Below, piece after piece: positions 17,608 through 26,969 of a DNA stretch of 64,000 nucleotides (the stretch's first letter is position 1; each line of letters starts with the position of its first letter). Both the position numbers and the translations under genes were made by a program. The DNA comes from Pseudomonas sp. SID14000 (GTDB lineage Bacteria; Pseudomonadota; Gammaproteobacteria; Pseudomonadales; Pseudomonadaceae), in the NCBI RefSeq assembly GCF_002165135.1, contig NZ_NFZQ01000004.1, forward strand, positions 248,001-312,000, in the 5' to 3' direction. The notes beneath the pieces are model-generated. The model did no database searches. It was not told the DNA's origin and was given only the letters and a program-made list of their open reading frames with translations.

Positions 17608-18537
17608 TCAGCCCCACGCCGGCGCCTGCGCCCCCTGCCCGTGCAAATGTTCATGCAGCAAGGCAATGAACGCCTGCACCTTGCGGGTATTGCGCCGGTG
17701 CGGCAGGTACAGCACGTGTACCCAAGGGCCAAACGCGCTCAGCGCCCGCCAGTAGTCGGGCATCACTTCCACCAGTTGCCCGTTGGCCAGGTAGGGCGCG
17801 GCGCACCAGGTGGGTACGAACTGCAAGCCCTGCCCATCGAGCAGGCAGGCCAGCAGGAAGTCGAAGTTGTCGCTCACCAGGCGCGGGGTGGGCTGGCGCA
17901 CACGCAACGTCTGGCCGCCGTGTTCGATCCACCAGAAGCTGCGGTTGAGCAGCGGGTGGCGCAGCAGCAGCCAGTCGTGCTGGGCATAGTTTTCCAGGGT
18001 GATCGCCTCGCCATGTCGGGCCAGGTAGGCAGGGCTGGCGCAAAGGATCACGCGGTTCTCGATCAGCGGCTGGGCGATCAGCTCCGGCTGGTCAGTTGGG
18101 CCGTCGCGCAGCGACAGGTCGTAGCCGCCATCGATCAGGTCTTCGTTGGCATCGTTGAGGTTGACCTCCAGGCGCACCTGCGGGTGCTCGCGCATGAAGC
18201 GGCAGCACACCTGGTTGAGAAATGCCGGGCCGAACGACGGCGGTGCGGTAATGCGCAGGGTTCCGCGCAGCGCGTGCTGCAACTGCTCCACTTCCTCGGT
18301 CACCCGTTGCAGGTGCATCAACGCCTGACGCGCGCCTTCCAGGTACAAGGTACCCGCCTCGGTCAGCGCCATACGCCGGGTGGTGCGCTCGAACAGGCGC
18401 ACGCCCAGTTCGCTCTCCAGGTGCGCGACGGCCTTGGTGATGGCCGACGGCGTCTTGCCCAGTTGCTCGGCCGCACGGCTGAAGCTGCCATGTTCGGCGG
18501 CAGCGACGAAGATGGTCAGGGCCATCATCTTGTCCAT
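17608..18537 (-). CDS. LysR-family regulator
   Basis: At 309 residues, it has the N-terminal helix-turn-helix GSFSRAAEQLGKTPSAITK (about residues 17-35) followed by ERTTRRMALTEAG, typical of the CrgA-like subgroup, then an effector domain. It is divergent from the amidohydrolase gene (246-bp gap) and upstream of the hydrolase/transporter pair on its own strand, so it may control both. Confidence 0.88.
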   Translation of the reverse strand: MDKMMALTIFVAAAEHGSFSRAAEQLGKTPSAITKAVAHLESELGVRLFERTTRRMALTEAGTLYLEGARQALMHLQRVTEEVEQLQHALRGTLRITAPPSFGPAFLNQVCCRFMREHPQVRLEVNLNDANEDLIDGGYDLSLRDGPTDQPELIAQPLIENRVILCASPAYLARHGEAITLENYAQHDWLLLRHPLLNRSFWWIEHGGQTLRVRQPTPRLVSDNFDFLLACLLDGQGLQFVPTWCAAPYLANGQLVEVMPDYWRALSAFGPWVHVLYLPHRRNTRKVQAFIALLHEHLHGQGAQAPAWG

Positions 18538-18783
18538 GGTTTCTTCCTGTTCGGCACAAACGGTTGGGGTGACACGAAGGTGGCGAGTATCTGCCCCTCG
18601 CTATCAAATCCGCAAATGCGGGCGATTTGAATAGGCACGGCGAAGTCCACTGCTTGCAGCTAGGCAATCGCGGGCTCGGGATTATTTCCCGATGACAAAA
18701 AAAGTTGTGCCAGCCCTCGCCTTTATCCGCCCTTGCCCCCTTGGCTAGGCTGCGATGCCATCACGACAAGCACGAGGCACAGC

Positions 18784-20505
18784 ATGAAGCAGCTCCTGAA
18801 GATGGCAATCAGCGCCGGCCTGGCCTGCACCTGCATGCCAGGTTTCGCGGCAGTGGACCTTATCCTGCACAATGCCAAGGTCTACACCGCCGAGCCCGGC
18901 CAGCCTCTGCAGCAGGCCGTGGCCGTCGAAGGCGAGAAAATCGTCGCGGTAGGTTCCGACCAGGCCGTGCTACACCTGAAGGCCGAAGGCACCCGGGTCA
19001 TCGACCTGGGCGGCAAGGTACTGATGCCGGGCATGCTCGACGCCCACTCGCATGCCATCAAGGGTGGCCTGCAGCGGGTGCTGGCCGACCTCGCCGGCGA
19101 GCAGGTTGCCCTGGACGAACTGGAACAACGCCTGCGCCAGTGGCGCAGCGACGGCAAGGCCGTGCGCGGCGAGTTCCTTGTCGTCGGCGGTGTGCCGGGC
19201 ACCTACTGGAATGACATCCCGGCGCTGGAACAGCGCTTCAACCATGGCGAATGGGCCGCGCAACCGATCCTGTTCGCCGCCAACGACATGCACACCGGCT
19301 GGGCCAACCAGGCCATGCTCAAGCGCGCCGCAATCGATGCCGACACCATCGCTGCCCTGCCTGCCGAGGCACGCAACACCATTGGCCAACACCCGGACGG
19401 TACACCAAACGGTTTCCTCGCCGATGCCAGCTACTACCCGGTGACCGACCTGCTCCCCGCGCTGCCCCACGCCACGCTGCTGAATGCAGGGCGCATGGCC
19501 CTGGATTACTACAAGCAGCTGGGCATCACCGGCTGGATGGACCCACTGGCCAACGAGTTGCCGGGGGCCGATGTGAACAACCATTCGCTGGGCGTGCTGC
19601 CGGTGTACAAGGACCTCTCCGCACGCGGCGAGCTGACCGCCCACGTCGCCGCCCTGCTGATGGCTGACTCCAGGGCAAGCCCCGCTGACCTGGACGAGCT
19701 GGACGAGGTTCGCCGGCAGTTTCTCGGCGCACACAACCTCACCCTGCCGGGTATCAAGGTGTTTGCCGACGGTGTTGCCGAAGCGCCAGCGCAAACGGCG
19801 GCAATGCTCGAACCCTACAGCAATTCCGGAAAGCATGGCGAACTGCTGCTGGACCCGCAGCACTTTGGTGAATTGGTCAGTGCCGCCGATGCCCGTGGCT
19901 GGCTGGTGCACGTGCATGCCATCGGCGACCGCGCCGTGCGCGATGCACTCAACGGCATCGAGCAGGCCCGGCGTGATCGCCACAGCGGCATCCCCCACTC
20001 CATCACCCACTTACAGATGGTCAACCCCAGGGAATACACCCGCTTCAAACAGCTCGACGTGATTGCCGCGATGCAGCTGTACTGGGCCAGCGCCGACCAA
20101 TCGAACATGGAACTGGTCAAGCCGTATGTGGAGGCCATGGCGTTCATGCACACGTTCCCGGCACGGTCGCTGCTCAAGCATGGCGCCACCCTTGCTGGCG
20201 CCAGCGACTGGCCGATCACCACCCCGGACCCTTGGAAAGCGATCTACCAGGCCATCAGCCGCAAGGGGCCCAAAGGTGTGCTCAACGCGGCTGAAACCAT
20301 CGACCGTCAGGTGATGTTCCAGGCCTATACCCTCAACGCCGCCCGGGCCATGCGTCTGGAGCATCAGACCGGTTCGCTCAAGGTTGGCAAGCAGGCCGAC
20401 ATGATCGTGGTTGACCGGGATGTGCTCACCGTCGAGCCCGAGGTACTTCGCGATACCCAGGTGATACAGACCTGGTTTGCAGGGAAGCAGATCTACGCGC
20501 GCTGA
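18784..20505 (+). CDS. Exported amidohydrolase (YtcJ-like, amidohydrolase 3)
   Basis: The protein has 573 residues. A signal peptide (MKQLLKMAISAGLACTCMPGFAA) precedes LILHNAKVYTAE. The metal site is seen as DAHSHAIKGG near residue 99, VHVHAIGDRAVRDAL, and the late Asp of GASDWPITTPDPW, all as in the YtcJ group. It hydrolyses an unknown amide, carbamate or ring amide in the periplasm. The start at 18784 gives the signal peptide; a reading from 18733 does not. It may act together with the divergent C45-type hydrolase and MHS transporter. Confidence 0.85.
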   Translation: MKQLLKMAISAGLACTCMPGFAAVDLILHNAKVYTAEPGQPLQQAVAVEGEKIVAVGSDQAVLHLKAEGTRVIDLGGKVLMPGMLDAHSHAIKGGLQRVLADLAGEQVALDELEQRLRQWRSDGKAVRGEFLVVGGVPGTYWNDIPALEQRFNHGEWAAQPILFAANDMHTGWANQAMLKRAAIDADTIAALPAEARNTIGQHPDGTPNGFLADASYYPVTDLLPALPHATLLNAGRMALDYYKQLGITGWMDPLANELPGADVNNHSLGVLPVYKDLSARGELTAHVAALLMADSRASPADLDELDEVRRQFLGAHNLTLPGIKVFADGVAEAPAQTAAMLEPYSNSGKHGELLLDPQHFGELVSAADARGWLVHVHAIGDRAVRDALNGIEQARRDRHSGIPHSITHLQMVNPREYTRFKQLDVIAAMQLYWASADQSNMELVKPYVEAMAFMHTFPARSLLKHGATLAGASDWPITTPDPWKAIYQAISRKGPKGVLNAAETIDRQVMFQAYTLNAARAMRLEHQTGSLKVGKQADMIVVDRDVLTVEPEVLRDTQVIQTWFAGKQIYAR

Positions 20506-20594
20506 CCTGCGGACATCATCGACGCGGTCTATCAACTCATCCATTCCATCGATTTGACCGCGTCAAATTGCCTCATGTAGCTTGCCGCCCTCTT

Positions 20595-20639
20595 CGAAGC
20601 TGGCCCAAAGGTGTGCGTTACACCTTTGGGCCAGCTTCG
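20595..20639. other. Perfect 20-bp inverted repeat (hairpin)
   Basis: The arms 20595-20614 and 20620-20639 are exact reverse complements around a 5-base loop GCGTT. No T-run follows on either strand, so it is not a classical terminator. It lies between the amidohydrolase stop and the FNT start, 80 bp before the latter, and could be a terminator variant or a leader structure. Confidence 0.7.
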
Positions 20640-20718
20640 CAGCCTATCCCCGTACTGATCAGCCCCACCACGGCGTGCCTACCCGTTGCGTCGCCGTCAC
20701 TGTGTTCGAGTTTGCGAA

Positions 20719-21507
20719 ATGTCCGTCAATAGCCCCTCCCGTATCACCGAGCTCGTCATCGAGAGCGGAGTCAAAAAAGCCCACCTATCCACCCATGCGA
20801 CACTGGTCCTGGGGTTTCTCGCGGGTGCATTCATTTCGCTGGGGTTTCTCCTGGCTATCCACGTCAGCACCATGATCCCGGTGCAGTGGGCCTCGTTCGG
20901 TACGCTGCTGGGCGCGGCGGTATTCCCCATTGGCCTGATCCTGGTGATCCTGGCCGGTGGCGAACTGCTCACCGGCAACATGATGAGCTTGCCATTGGCC
21001 ATGTTCGCCCGGCGTATCGGCCCAGGCGCCGTAGCGCGCAACTGGCTGCTGGTGACCGTGGCCAACCTGTTGGGCGCACTGTTCGTCGCCGGGTGCTTCG
21101 GTCACCTGCTGGGCCTGACCGAAGGGGCCTACCTGAACAAGACGCTGGCGGGCGCGACCAGCAAGACCAACGCCGACTTCCTTCACGCCTTCGTGTCCGG
21201 CATCGGCTGCAACTGGCTGGTATGCCTGGCGGTGTGGCTGTCGTATGCCAGCCGTGAGATGAGCGGCAAGATTCTCGGCATCTGGTTCCCGATCATGGCG
21301 TTCGTCGCCATCGGATTCCAGCACGTGGTAGCCAACATGTTCCTGATTCCGGCAGCGATCTTTGCCGGGTACTTGAGCTGGGGGCAGTTGGCGGAGAACC
21401 TGGTAGCCGTGTTCCTGGGGAATGCGGTAGGTGGGGCCATCTTCGTGGGGCTGGCGTATTACGTGTCCTACGGTGTGCCTTCGCAGGAAACGTGCGAGGT
21501 GCAGTGA
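20719..21507 (+). CDS. Formate/nitrite transporter (FNT) family channel
   Basis: This 262-residue membrane protein has six hydrophobic segments. FNT marks are GGELLTGNMM in the first half, GIGCNWLVCLAVWL in the middle and IGFQHVVANMFLIP containing the conserved histidine. It passes formate, nitrite or a related small anion across the inner membrane. Which ion cannot be told; no formate dehydrogenase or nitrite reductase gene is nearby. Confidence 0.9.
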   Translation: MSVNSPSRITELVIESGVKKAHLSTHATLVLGFLAGAFISLGFLLAIHVSTMIPVQWASFGTLLGAAVFPIGLILVILAGGELLTGNMMSLPLAMFARRIGPGAVARNWLLVTVANLLGALFVAGCFGHLLGLTEGAYLNKTLAGATSKTNADFLHAFVSGIGCNWLVCLAVWLSYASREMSGKILGIWFPIMAFVAIGFQHVVANMFLIPAAIFAGYLSWGQLAENLVAVFLGNAVGGAIFVGLAYYVSYGVPSQETCEVQ

Positions 21508-21530
21508 AGCATTGCACAACCGCGGGCTCT

Positions 21531-21575
21531 GGCACCGGCTTCGCCGGTGTTCGCGGCTGAAGCCGCTCCCACAGG
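21531..21575. repeat. REP element
   Basis: A single REP copy reading GGCACCGGCTTCGCCGGTG, then TTCGCGGCTGAAGCCGC and CTCCCACAGG. It follows the FNT stop by 24 bp. Confidence 0.8.
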
Positions 21576-21666
21576 TACAGCGCAAGCCTTGCGCCAGGCG
21601 CGGTCCTGCAAACTGCGCATATCGCCTTCGCGAAGGATCCACCTGTAGCCGCAGCTGCGCCAGGCC

Positions 21667-21768
21667 TCATCCAACCAGCTTGCTGGCGATGATAATTTCG
21701 CCGCTCAACACCTTGTGAATGGGGCAGGCATTGGCAACATTAGGGCTCTCCTGCGCACGGCATGCTAA
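21667..21768 (-). pseudogene. 3' fragment of an OsmC-like gene
   Basis: A 33-codon leftward open segment encodes ESPNVANACPIHKVLSGEI and ends KLVG-stop. It resembles the C-terminus of OsmC-type peroxidase/redox proteins, including the conserved cysteine. An in-frame stop lies directly upstream and no start or N-terminal domain exists, so only the tail survives, apparently truncated next to the SulP gene. Confidence 0.5.
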
Positions 21769-21803
21769 ATACTATGTGCATGCATCTTATCAAGGAGCCT
21801 GCA

Positions 21804-23456
21804 ATGATCGCGGTACGCGAAGCCTGGAAAGCCGGCTTGTTCAAACGTGAACACTGGATGCGCAACCTTGTATCCGGCCTGATCGTTGGCGTTGTCGCGC
21901 TTCCCCTCGCCATGGCCTTCGCTATCGCGTCCGGGGTCAAACCGGAGCAAGGCATCTACACGGCAATCATAGGCGGTCTGCTGGTTTCCCTGCTGGGCGG
22001 CAGCCGATTGCAAATCGCCGGACCGACCGGGGCCTTCATCGTGATCCTTGCAGGGGTGACGGCGAAGTACGGAGTGGAGGGCCTTCAACTGGCCACGATG
22101 ATGGCTGGCGCCATACTGCTGGTGCTTGGCATTACCCGCCTGGGCGCAGTCATCAAGTTCATTCCCGACCCGGTGATCGTGGGTTTCACCGCAGGCATCG
22201 GCATCATCATCTGGGTGGGGCAATGGCGTGATTTCTTCGGCCTGCCCGAAATTGAAGGCGGGCACTTCCACGAAAAACTATGGCATCTGTTGCAAGCCCT
22301 GCCGGACCTCCACATTGCCACGACGCTGCTTGCAACATGCAGCCTTGCCCTGCTGATCCTGGCGCCAAGGTTGCCCGTGCTGAAACGACTGCCTGGGCCA
22401 CTCGTAGCCATGGTGTTCGCGACTCTGGCCCAATCCCTGTTCCATTTTGACGGCGTGGCTACCATCGGCACCGCCTTCGGCGCGATTCCACAGGGTTTGC
22501 CGTCGCTCACCTGGCCCGAGGTCTCCCTTGCGCGCGTGATCGAACTGATCGGGCCAGCCTTCGCGATCGCCATGCTGGGGGCCATTGAGTCGCTACTTTC
22601 TGCTGTCGTCGCCGACGGTATGGCAGGGACCAGGCACGACTCGAATCAGGAACTGATCGGCCAAGGGGTCGCCAACATGGTCGTGCCGCTATTCGGGGGC
22701 TTTGCCGCCACAGGTGCCATTGCCCGGACAGCGACCAACATCCGCAATGGTGCTACCGGGCCACTGGCCGGTATCGTCCATGCGGTGACACTGGTACTGA
22801 TCATTCTGTTCCTCGCACCACTCGCGTCGAACATTCCACTCTGCGCACTGGCGGCGATCCTGTTCGTCGTCGCCTACAACATGAGCGAGTTGAAGCATTT
22901 CAAGCGCATGCTGCAACGCGCACCGAAAGCCGACATCGCCATCCTGCTCGTCACCTTCACCTTGACGGTGTTCAGCGATCTGGTGATCGCCGTGAACATC
23001 GGCGTCATCCTCGCCATGCTTCAGTTCATGCGCCGCATGGCATCATCCGTCGAAGTCCAGCAGGTGGTCGAAGAGGAACTGGCCAATGAACTGCACAGCA
23101 ACGGCCAGAAATCGCTACCCCCCGGCGTGATGGTGTACACCATCGAAGGCCCGCTGTTCTTTGGCGCCGCTGAAACCTTCGAGCGCGCACTGTCACAAAC
23201 GCATACCGACCCTGAACTGCTGGTGATTTGCCTGAAACGGGTGCCCTTCATGGATATCACCGGGCTGCAAACCCTGGAGGAAGTGATCCAGCAACTGCAC
23301 AAACGCCAGATCGTGGTGAAACTGTGCGAAGCCAACCGCAAGGTGTTCGGCAAGCTGGAAAGGACCGGTATCTTGCGGCTGCTTGGCCCTGAGCACTATC
23401 ACCACACGCTCGGTACAGCCCTGCTGGAAGCACAGGCAACAGCGGCAGAGGACTGA
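21804..23456 (+). CDS. SulP-family anion transporter with STAS domain
   Basis: The protein has 550 residues. A membrane domain with 10 or more helices opens with VALPLAMAFAIASGVKPEQGIYTA and GSRLQIAGPTGAFIVIL, the SulP substrate-binding region. A C-terminal cytoplasmic STAS domain runs from about 440 (GVMVYTIEGPLFFGAAETF). It carries sulfate, bicarbonate or a dicarboxylate. AAGGAG is 6 bp before the ATG at 21804. No carbonic anhydrase gene is fused or adjacent. Confidence 0.92.
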   Translation: MIAVREAWKAGLFKREHWMRNLVSGLIVGVVALPLAMAFAIASGVKPEQGIYTAIIGGLLVSLLGGSRLQIAGPTGAFIVILAGVTAKYGVEGLQLATMMAGAILLVLGITRLGAVIKFIPDPVIVGFTAGIGIIIWVGQWRDFFGLPEIEGGHFHEKLWHLLQALPDLHIATTLLATCSLALLILAPRLPVLKRLPGPLVAMVFATLAQSLFHFDGVATIGTAFGAIPQGLPSLTWPEVSLARVIELIGPAFAIAMLGAIESLLSAVVADGMAGTRHDSNQELIGQGVANMVVPLFGGFAATGAIARTATNIRNGATGPLAGIVHAVTLVLIILFLAPLASNIPLCALAAILFVVAYNMSELKHFKRMLQRAPKADIAILLVTFTLTVFSDLVIAVNIGVILAMLQFMRRMASSVEVQQVVEEELANELHSNGQKSLPPGVMVYTIEGPLFFGAAETFERALSQTHTDPELLVICLKRVPFMDITGLQTLEEVIQQLHKRQIVVKLCEANRKVFGKLERTGILRLLGPEHYHHTLGTALLEAQATAAED

Positions 23457-23477
23457 ATTCGCAAGCGGTACGCGTAC

Positions 23478-23566
23478 CCTGTGGGAGCGGCTTTAGCCGC
23501 GAAGCATCCAACGCGGTGCATGGCACCGGCTGCGCCGGTGTTCGCGGCTAAAGCCGCTCCCACAGA
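23478..23566. repeat. REP/BIME pair
   Basis: Two inverted REP copies (CCTGTGGGAGCGGCTTTAGC and its mirror) of the same class as those at 7663 and 21531 lie just after the SulP stop and before the convergent kinase gene. Confidence 0.85.
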
Positions 23567-23674
23567 GTCCCTGCTAATTCAATGAGTCATGTGCAGTTCC
23601 ATGGGAGCCTGGCTTGCCGGCGATGGGCCGCAAGGCGGCTCCCAAATCGCTTGACCGACGGGCCTCAGGCCTGG

Positions 23675-25408
23675 TCAGGCCTGGACCAGCAACTGGCTCA
23701 ACACCGCACGCAGCTTCCCCGGTTTGACGGGTTTGTTCAGCAACGGCGCGCCGAGCTTGTTCAAGGAGCGTCGGCACTGATCGCTGCGGTCGGCGGTGAT
23801 GATCACCGCGGGAATGGCGACGCCGAAATGTTCGCGCAAGTACCTGACCACCTCGCAGCCGACAACGCCGTGGTCCAGGTGAAAATCCGCCAGGATCAAC
23901 TCCGGTGCCCGCCCCTGCAAGGCCAGCAAGGCCCCGGCCTGGTCGGTCGCGGTAACCACTTCGCAGCCCCACTGCCCGAGCAGTGCGCCCATGCTCTGGA
24001 GGATGCTCACTTCGTTGTCCAGTACCAGCAGGCGGCGGCCCGGCAACGGGTTGCCGGCGCCCGGCTGCGGCGCAGCCTGGCGGATAGGCAGCGGTATGGC
24101 TTCGCCGATCGGCACGTCGATGCTGAACATCGAGCCACGCCCCGGCCACGAACGCACCTCGATCCGATAGCCGAGAATCTTGGCGATCCGCTCGACGATG
24201 GCCAGCCCCAGCCCTACCCCCTTGCGATCGGCGGCACGGCCAACGTCCAGTTGATTGAACTCGAGGAAGATGGCCTGCAGCCGATCCGCCGCGATGCCCC
24301 GCCCGGTATCCCATACCTCCAGGCGCAAGTGGCTGCCGCGGCGCCTGGCCCCCAGCAGAATCCTGCCCTGGTCGGTATAACGGCAGGCGTTGCTGAGAAA
24401 ATTGCGCAGGATACGTGTCATCAGCCGCAGGTCGGTACGGATGGCATAGTCAGCGATGCGCACGCGCAGCTTCAGGCCTGCCGCATCCGCCACCGAGCGG
24501 AATTCCGAGACCAGTGGCCCGAACAGTTCGTCGAGGCGGTACAGCGCCACATCCGGTTTAACCGCCGCCTGGTCGAGGCGGGAAATGTCCAGCAGGTCGG
24601 TCAGCAGGTCTTCGGCGCCCTCCAGAGCCTGATGGGTGCGCTCCACCAGCACTTTTTCCGCTTCTGGCAATGGCCTTTCGCGCAGGGTCGAAATCAGCAG
24701 CCGCGCGGCATTCAGCGGTTGCAGCAGATCATGGCTGGCGGCAGCGAGGTATTTGTCCTTGCTGCGGTTGGCGGTTTCCGCGGCGTCGCGGGCATCGCGC
24801 AGGGCGCGGGCGATCTGTTTGCGCTCGGCGATCTGCTGTTGCAGGTTGCGGTTGGCCTCCAGCAGTTCCTCGGTGCGGGCGGCCACCCGTTGCTCGAGTT
24901 CGTCATTCAGTTGTTGCTGGCGCTGCTGGGCCAGCTTGCGTTCGGTGATGTCAGCGACAAACCCTTCCACCAACCCTTCCTGCCCGGGCTTGAGCAACAG
25001 GTTCATCAGCACATCGAGGTGGCTGCCATCCTTGCGCCGCAAGCGGGTTTCGTAGCCGTGCAGGCTGCGTTCACGGGCGAGGATCGCGGTGACGGCGTGC
25101 AGCTCTTCGGCCCCGCCGACAAACAGGTCGGCAGCAAGGTCTGTCAGCGGAAACAGCAACGCTTGCGGATTGTCGTAACCGAGCATACGTGCCAATGCCG
25201 GGTTGGCGGCACGCATGCCGTCCTGCAGGCTGGCCTGGAAAATCCCGTGCACGGCGTTTTCAAACAGCCATTTGTAGCGGTTACGTTCGGCCTCCAGCTC
25301 GTCCAGGCGCGCCGCCAGCTCCGGGTAATGGCTCTTGCGTGCCGAGTGGTCGCCCAACCCCAGCAGCCCGGCCAGTGCCCGCTGCTGCTCGTCAGAGGGC
25401 CTCGCCAT
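23675..25408 (-). CDS. PAS-domain hybrid histidine kinase (ErcS-like)
   Basis: The 577-residue cytoplasmic kinase has a PAS domain (about 35-155), a coiled coil, a histidine-kinase core with the H-box AAASHDLLQPLNAARLL, an ATPase domain with DTGRGI and GVGLGLAIVERI, and a C-terminal receiver with LILADFHLDHG and the lysine in LLNKPVKP. It is the counterpart of the kinase next to ercA in P. aeruginosa (ErcS) and probably signals to the alcohol-oxidation regulators by a phosphorelay. The start at 25408 overlaps the ercA stop by 17 bp; a reading from 25549 would run deeper into ercA. Confidence 0.88.
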   Translation of the reverse strand: MARPSDEQQRALAGLLGLGDHSARKSHYPELAARLDELEAERNRYKWLFENAVHGIFQASLQDGMRAANPALARMLGYDNPQALLFPLTDLAADLFVGGAEELHAVTAILARERSLHGYETRLRRKDGSHLDVLMNLLLKPGQEGLVEGFVADITERKLAQQRQQQLNDELEQRVAARTEELLEANRNLQQQIAERKQIARALRDARDAAETANRSKDKYLAAASHDLLQPLNAARLLISTLRERPLPEAEKVLVERTHQALEGAEDLLTDLLDISRLDQAAVKPDVALYRLDELFGPLVSEFRSVADAAGLKLRVRIADYAIRTDLRLMTRILRNFLSNACRYTDQGRILLGARRRGSHLRLEVWDTGRGIAADRLQAIFLEFNQLDVGRAADRKGVGLGLAIVERIAKILGYRIEVRSWPGRGSMFSIDVPIGEAIPLPIRQAAPQPGAGNPLPGRRLLVLDNEVSILQSMGALLGQWGCEVVTATDQAGALLALQGRAPELILADFHLDHGVVGCEVVRYLREHFGVAIPAVIITADRSDQCRRSLNKLGAPLLNKPVKPGKLRAVLSQLLVQA

Positions 25409-26555
25409 AGACGACCTCGACATCGCGCTGGCTCGACGCACGCGGGTTGGTGAGGATGCACGGGTCATCCATCGCATGTTGCGACAGGAACGGGATGTCG
25501 GACGTGCGCACCCCATGCAGGCCCAAGGTTTCATGGAAGCCGATGGCATGCTTCAGCGCGATCAGGTGATCCACCAGGCGCCCGCAGATCTGTCGATGGT
25601 TGAGGCCGCGGCAATCGATGCCCAGCACTTCGGCAATCACCTTGAAACGCTCCGGCGCCGAGCTGTAGTTGAACGCTACCACGTGCTCCACCAGCACCGC
25701 GTTGCACAAGCCATGCGGCAGGTCGAGGAACCCGCCCAGGCTGTGCGACATGGCATGGACCGCCCCCAGAATCGCATTGGAAAACGCCAGCCCCGCCTGC
25801 ATGCTGCCCAGCATGATTTTCTCGCGCAGGGCGATATCGGTGGGGTTGGCGATCATTTCCACCAGGTTGCCGTTGATCAGGCGCATGGCTTCCAGCGCAT
25901 GGGGGTCGGTCAGCGGGCCGTGGCCGGTGGAAACGAAGGCTTCGATGGCATGCACCAGCGCATCGATGCCGGTGCAGGCCGACAGGAACGGGTCCATGCT
26001 CAGGGTGGTTTGCGGGTCGATCAGCGACACGTCCGGCACCACCGCCTTGCTGACGATGGAGAACTTCATGCGCTCCTGCTGGTTGGAAATGATCACGAAC
26101 TGCGAAACGTCCGCCGAGGTACCAGCCGTGGTCGGGATCAGGATCAGCGGCGGGCTGGGCACGCGGATCATGTCCACGCCTTCGAATTCGAGGATGCTGC
26201 GCCCATGGGCGACCACGATGCCGATGGCCTTGCCGCAATCCATCGGGCTGCCGCCGCCGACCGCGACAATCACATCACAGTGGTTCTGCCGGTAGGTCTC
26301 GGCGCCGAGCATCACCTCCTCGACCCGTGGGTTGGGCGATACAGCGCTATACAGGCAGTAGTCGATGCCCTGGGCCTGCAGGCTGGCCTCCACGTCCGCC
26401 ACCCAACCGGCGGCGATCACACCGGGGTCGCTGACCACCAGCACCTTGCGCGCACCGAAGGTCTTGGCGTAATTGGCGACATTATGCCGGCAGCCGGCAC
26501 CAAAGATGATCTCAGGCGAAACGAACTTGCGAAGCGGGCTGAAACTCTGGCTCAT
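25392..26555 (-). CDS. ercA: Iron-containing alcohol dehydrogenase ErcA
   Basis: This is a 387-residue group III (iron-type) dehydrogenase. VGGGSPMDCGKAIG binds NAD and PTTAGTSADVSQF follows. The metal ligands appear in GIDALVHAIEAFVS (Asp, His) and in SHSLGGFLDLPHG (His, His). In P. aeruginosa, ErcA is tied to ethanol-oxidation regulation rather than to bulk catabolism. The start at 26555 gives the normal family N-terminus MSQSFSPLRKFVSPEI. It overlaps the kinase gene downstream. Confidence 0.92.
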   Translation of the reverse strand: MSQSFSPLRKFVSPEIIFGAGCRHNVANYAKTFGARKVLVVSDPGVIAAGWVADVEASLQAQGIDYCLYSAVSPNPRVEEVMLGAETYRQNHCDVIVAVGGGSPMDCGKAIGIVVAHGRSILEFEGVDMIRVPSPPLILIPTTAGTSADVSQFVIISNQQERMKFSIVSKAVVPDVSLIDPQTTLSMDPFLSACTGIDALVHAIEAFVSTGHGPLTDPHALEAMRLINGNLVEMIANPTDIALREKIMLGSMQAGLAFSNAILGAVHAMSHSLGGFLDLPHGLCNAVLVEHVVAFNYSSAPERFKVIAEVLGIDCRGLNHRQICGRLVDHLIALKHAIGFHETLGLHGVRTSDIPFLSQHAMDDPCILTNPRASSQRDVEVVYGEAL

Positions 26556-26644
26556 CGGAAAGCCTGTTCTTATTGTTCTGGAAGGTAACCGCCAGCGTAA
26601 AGCATCCCGCAGCGAAAGCAACCAGACCAAAGCCGGGCCACGGC

Positions 26645-26947
26645 TCATTCGATCCAGTACTTGGCACGGGCCACCTCCAGAAACGCCAGGATATCCTCGT
26701 CGAGGCCCGGCACACCGGGGAAACGCCGTGCAAGGCTGTCGATCACCGCCGCCACGCTACGCTGGCCGTCCAGCAACTCGAGCACCCAGCCGGCACTGGC
26801 GTTGAGCTCGATGATACCCTCGGGGTACAGCAGCACATGGCACGCCTGGCGCGGCTCCCAGCGCAGGCGGAAGCCTTTGCGCAAGGCCAGGGCTTGCTCG
26901 CGATCGATCAGGTTCACAGCAGGCCTGTGCAATGAAGAACCGGCCAT
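26645..26947 (-). CDS. pqqD2: PqqD-like PQQ peptide chaperone (PqqD2)
   Basis: The protein is 100 residues as read; the conserved PqqD part begins near residue 19 ([11 protein letters not shown]) and continues [13 protein letters not shown] and [12 protein letters not shown]. PqqD binds the PqqA peptide and presents it to the radical SAM enzyme PqqE. No clear ribosome site precedes the ATG; an in-frame GTG at 26914 would give about 89 residues, closer to the usual length. It follows pqqA by 22 bp. The other pqq biosynthesis genes are not in this window. Confidence 0.88.
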   Translation of the reverse strand: MAGSSLHRPAVNLIDREQALALRKGFRLRWEPRQACHVLLYPEGIIELNASAGWVLELLDGQRSVAAVIDSLARRFPGVPGLDEDILAFLEVARAKYWIE

Positions 26948-26969
26948 CGCGGTGATGGCCGGACAGGCA

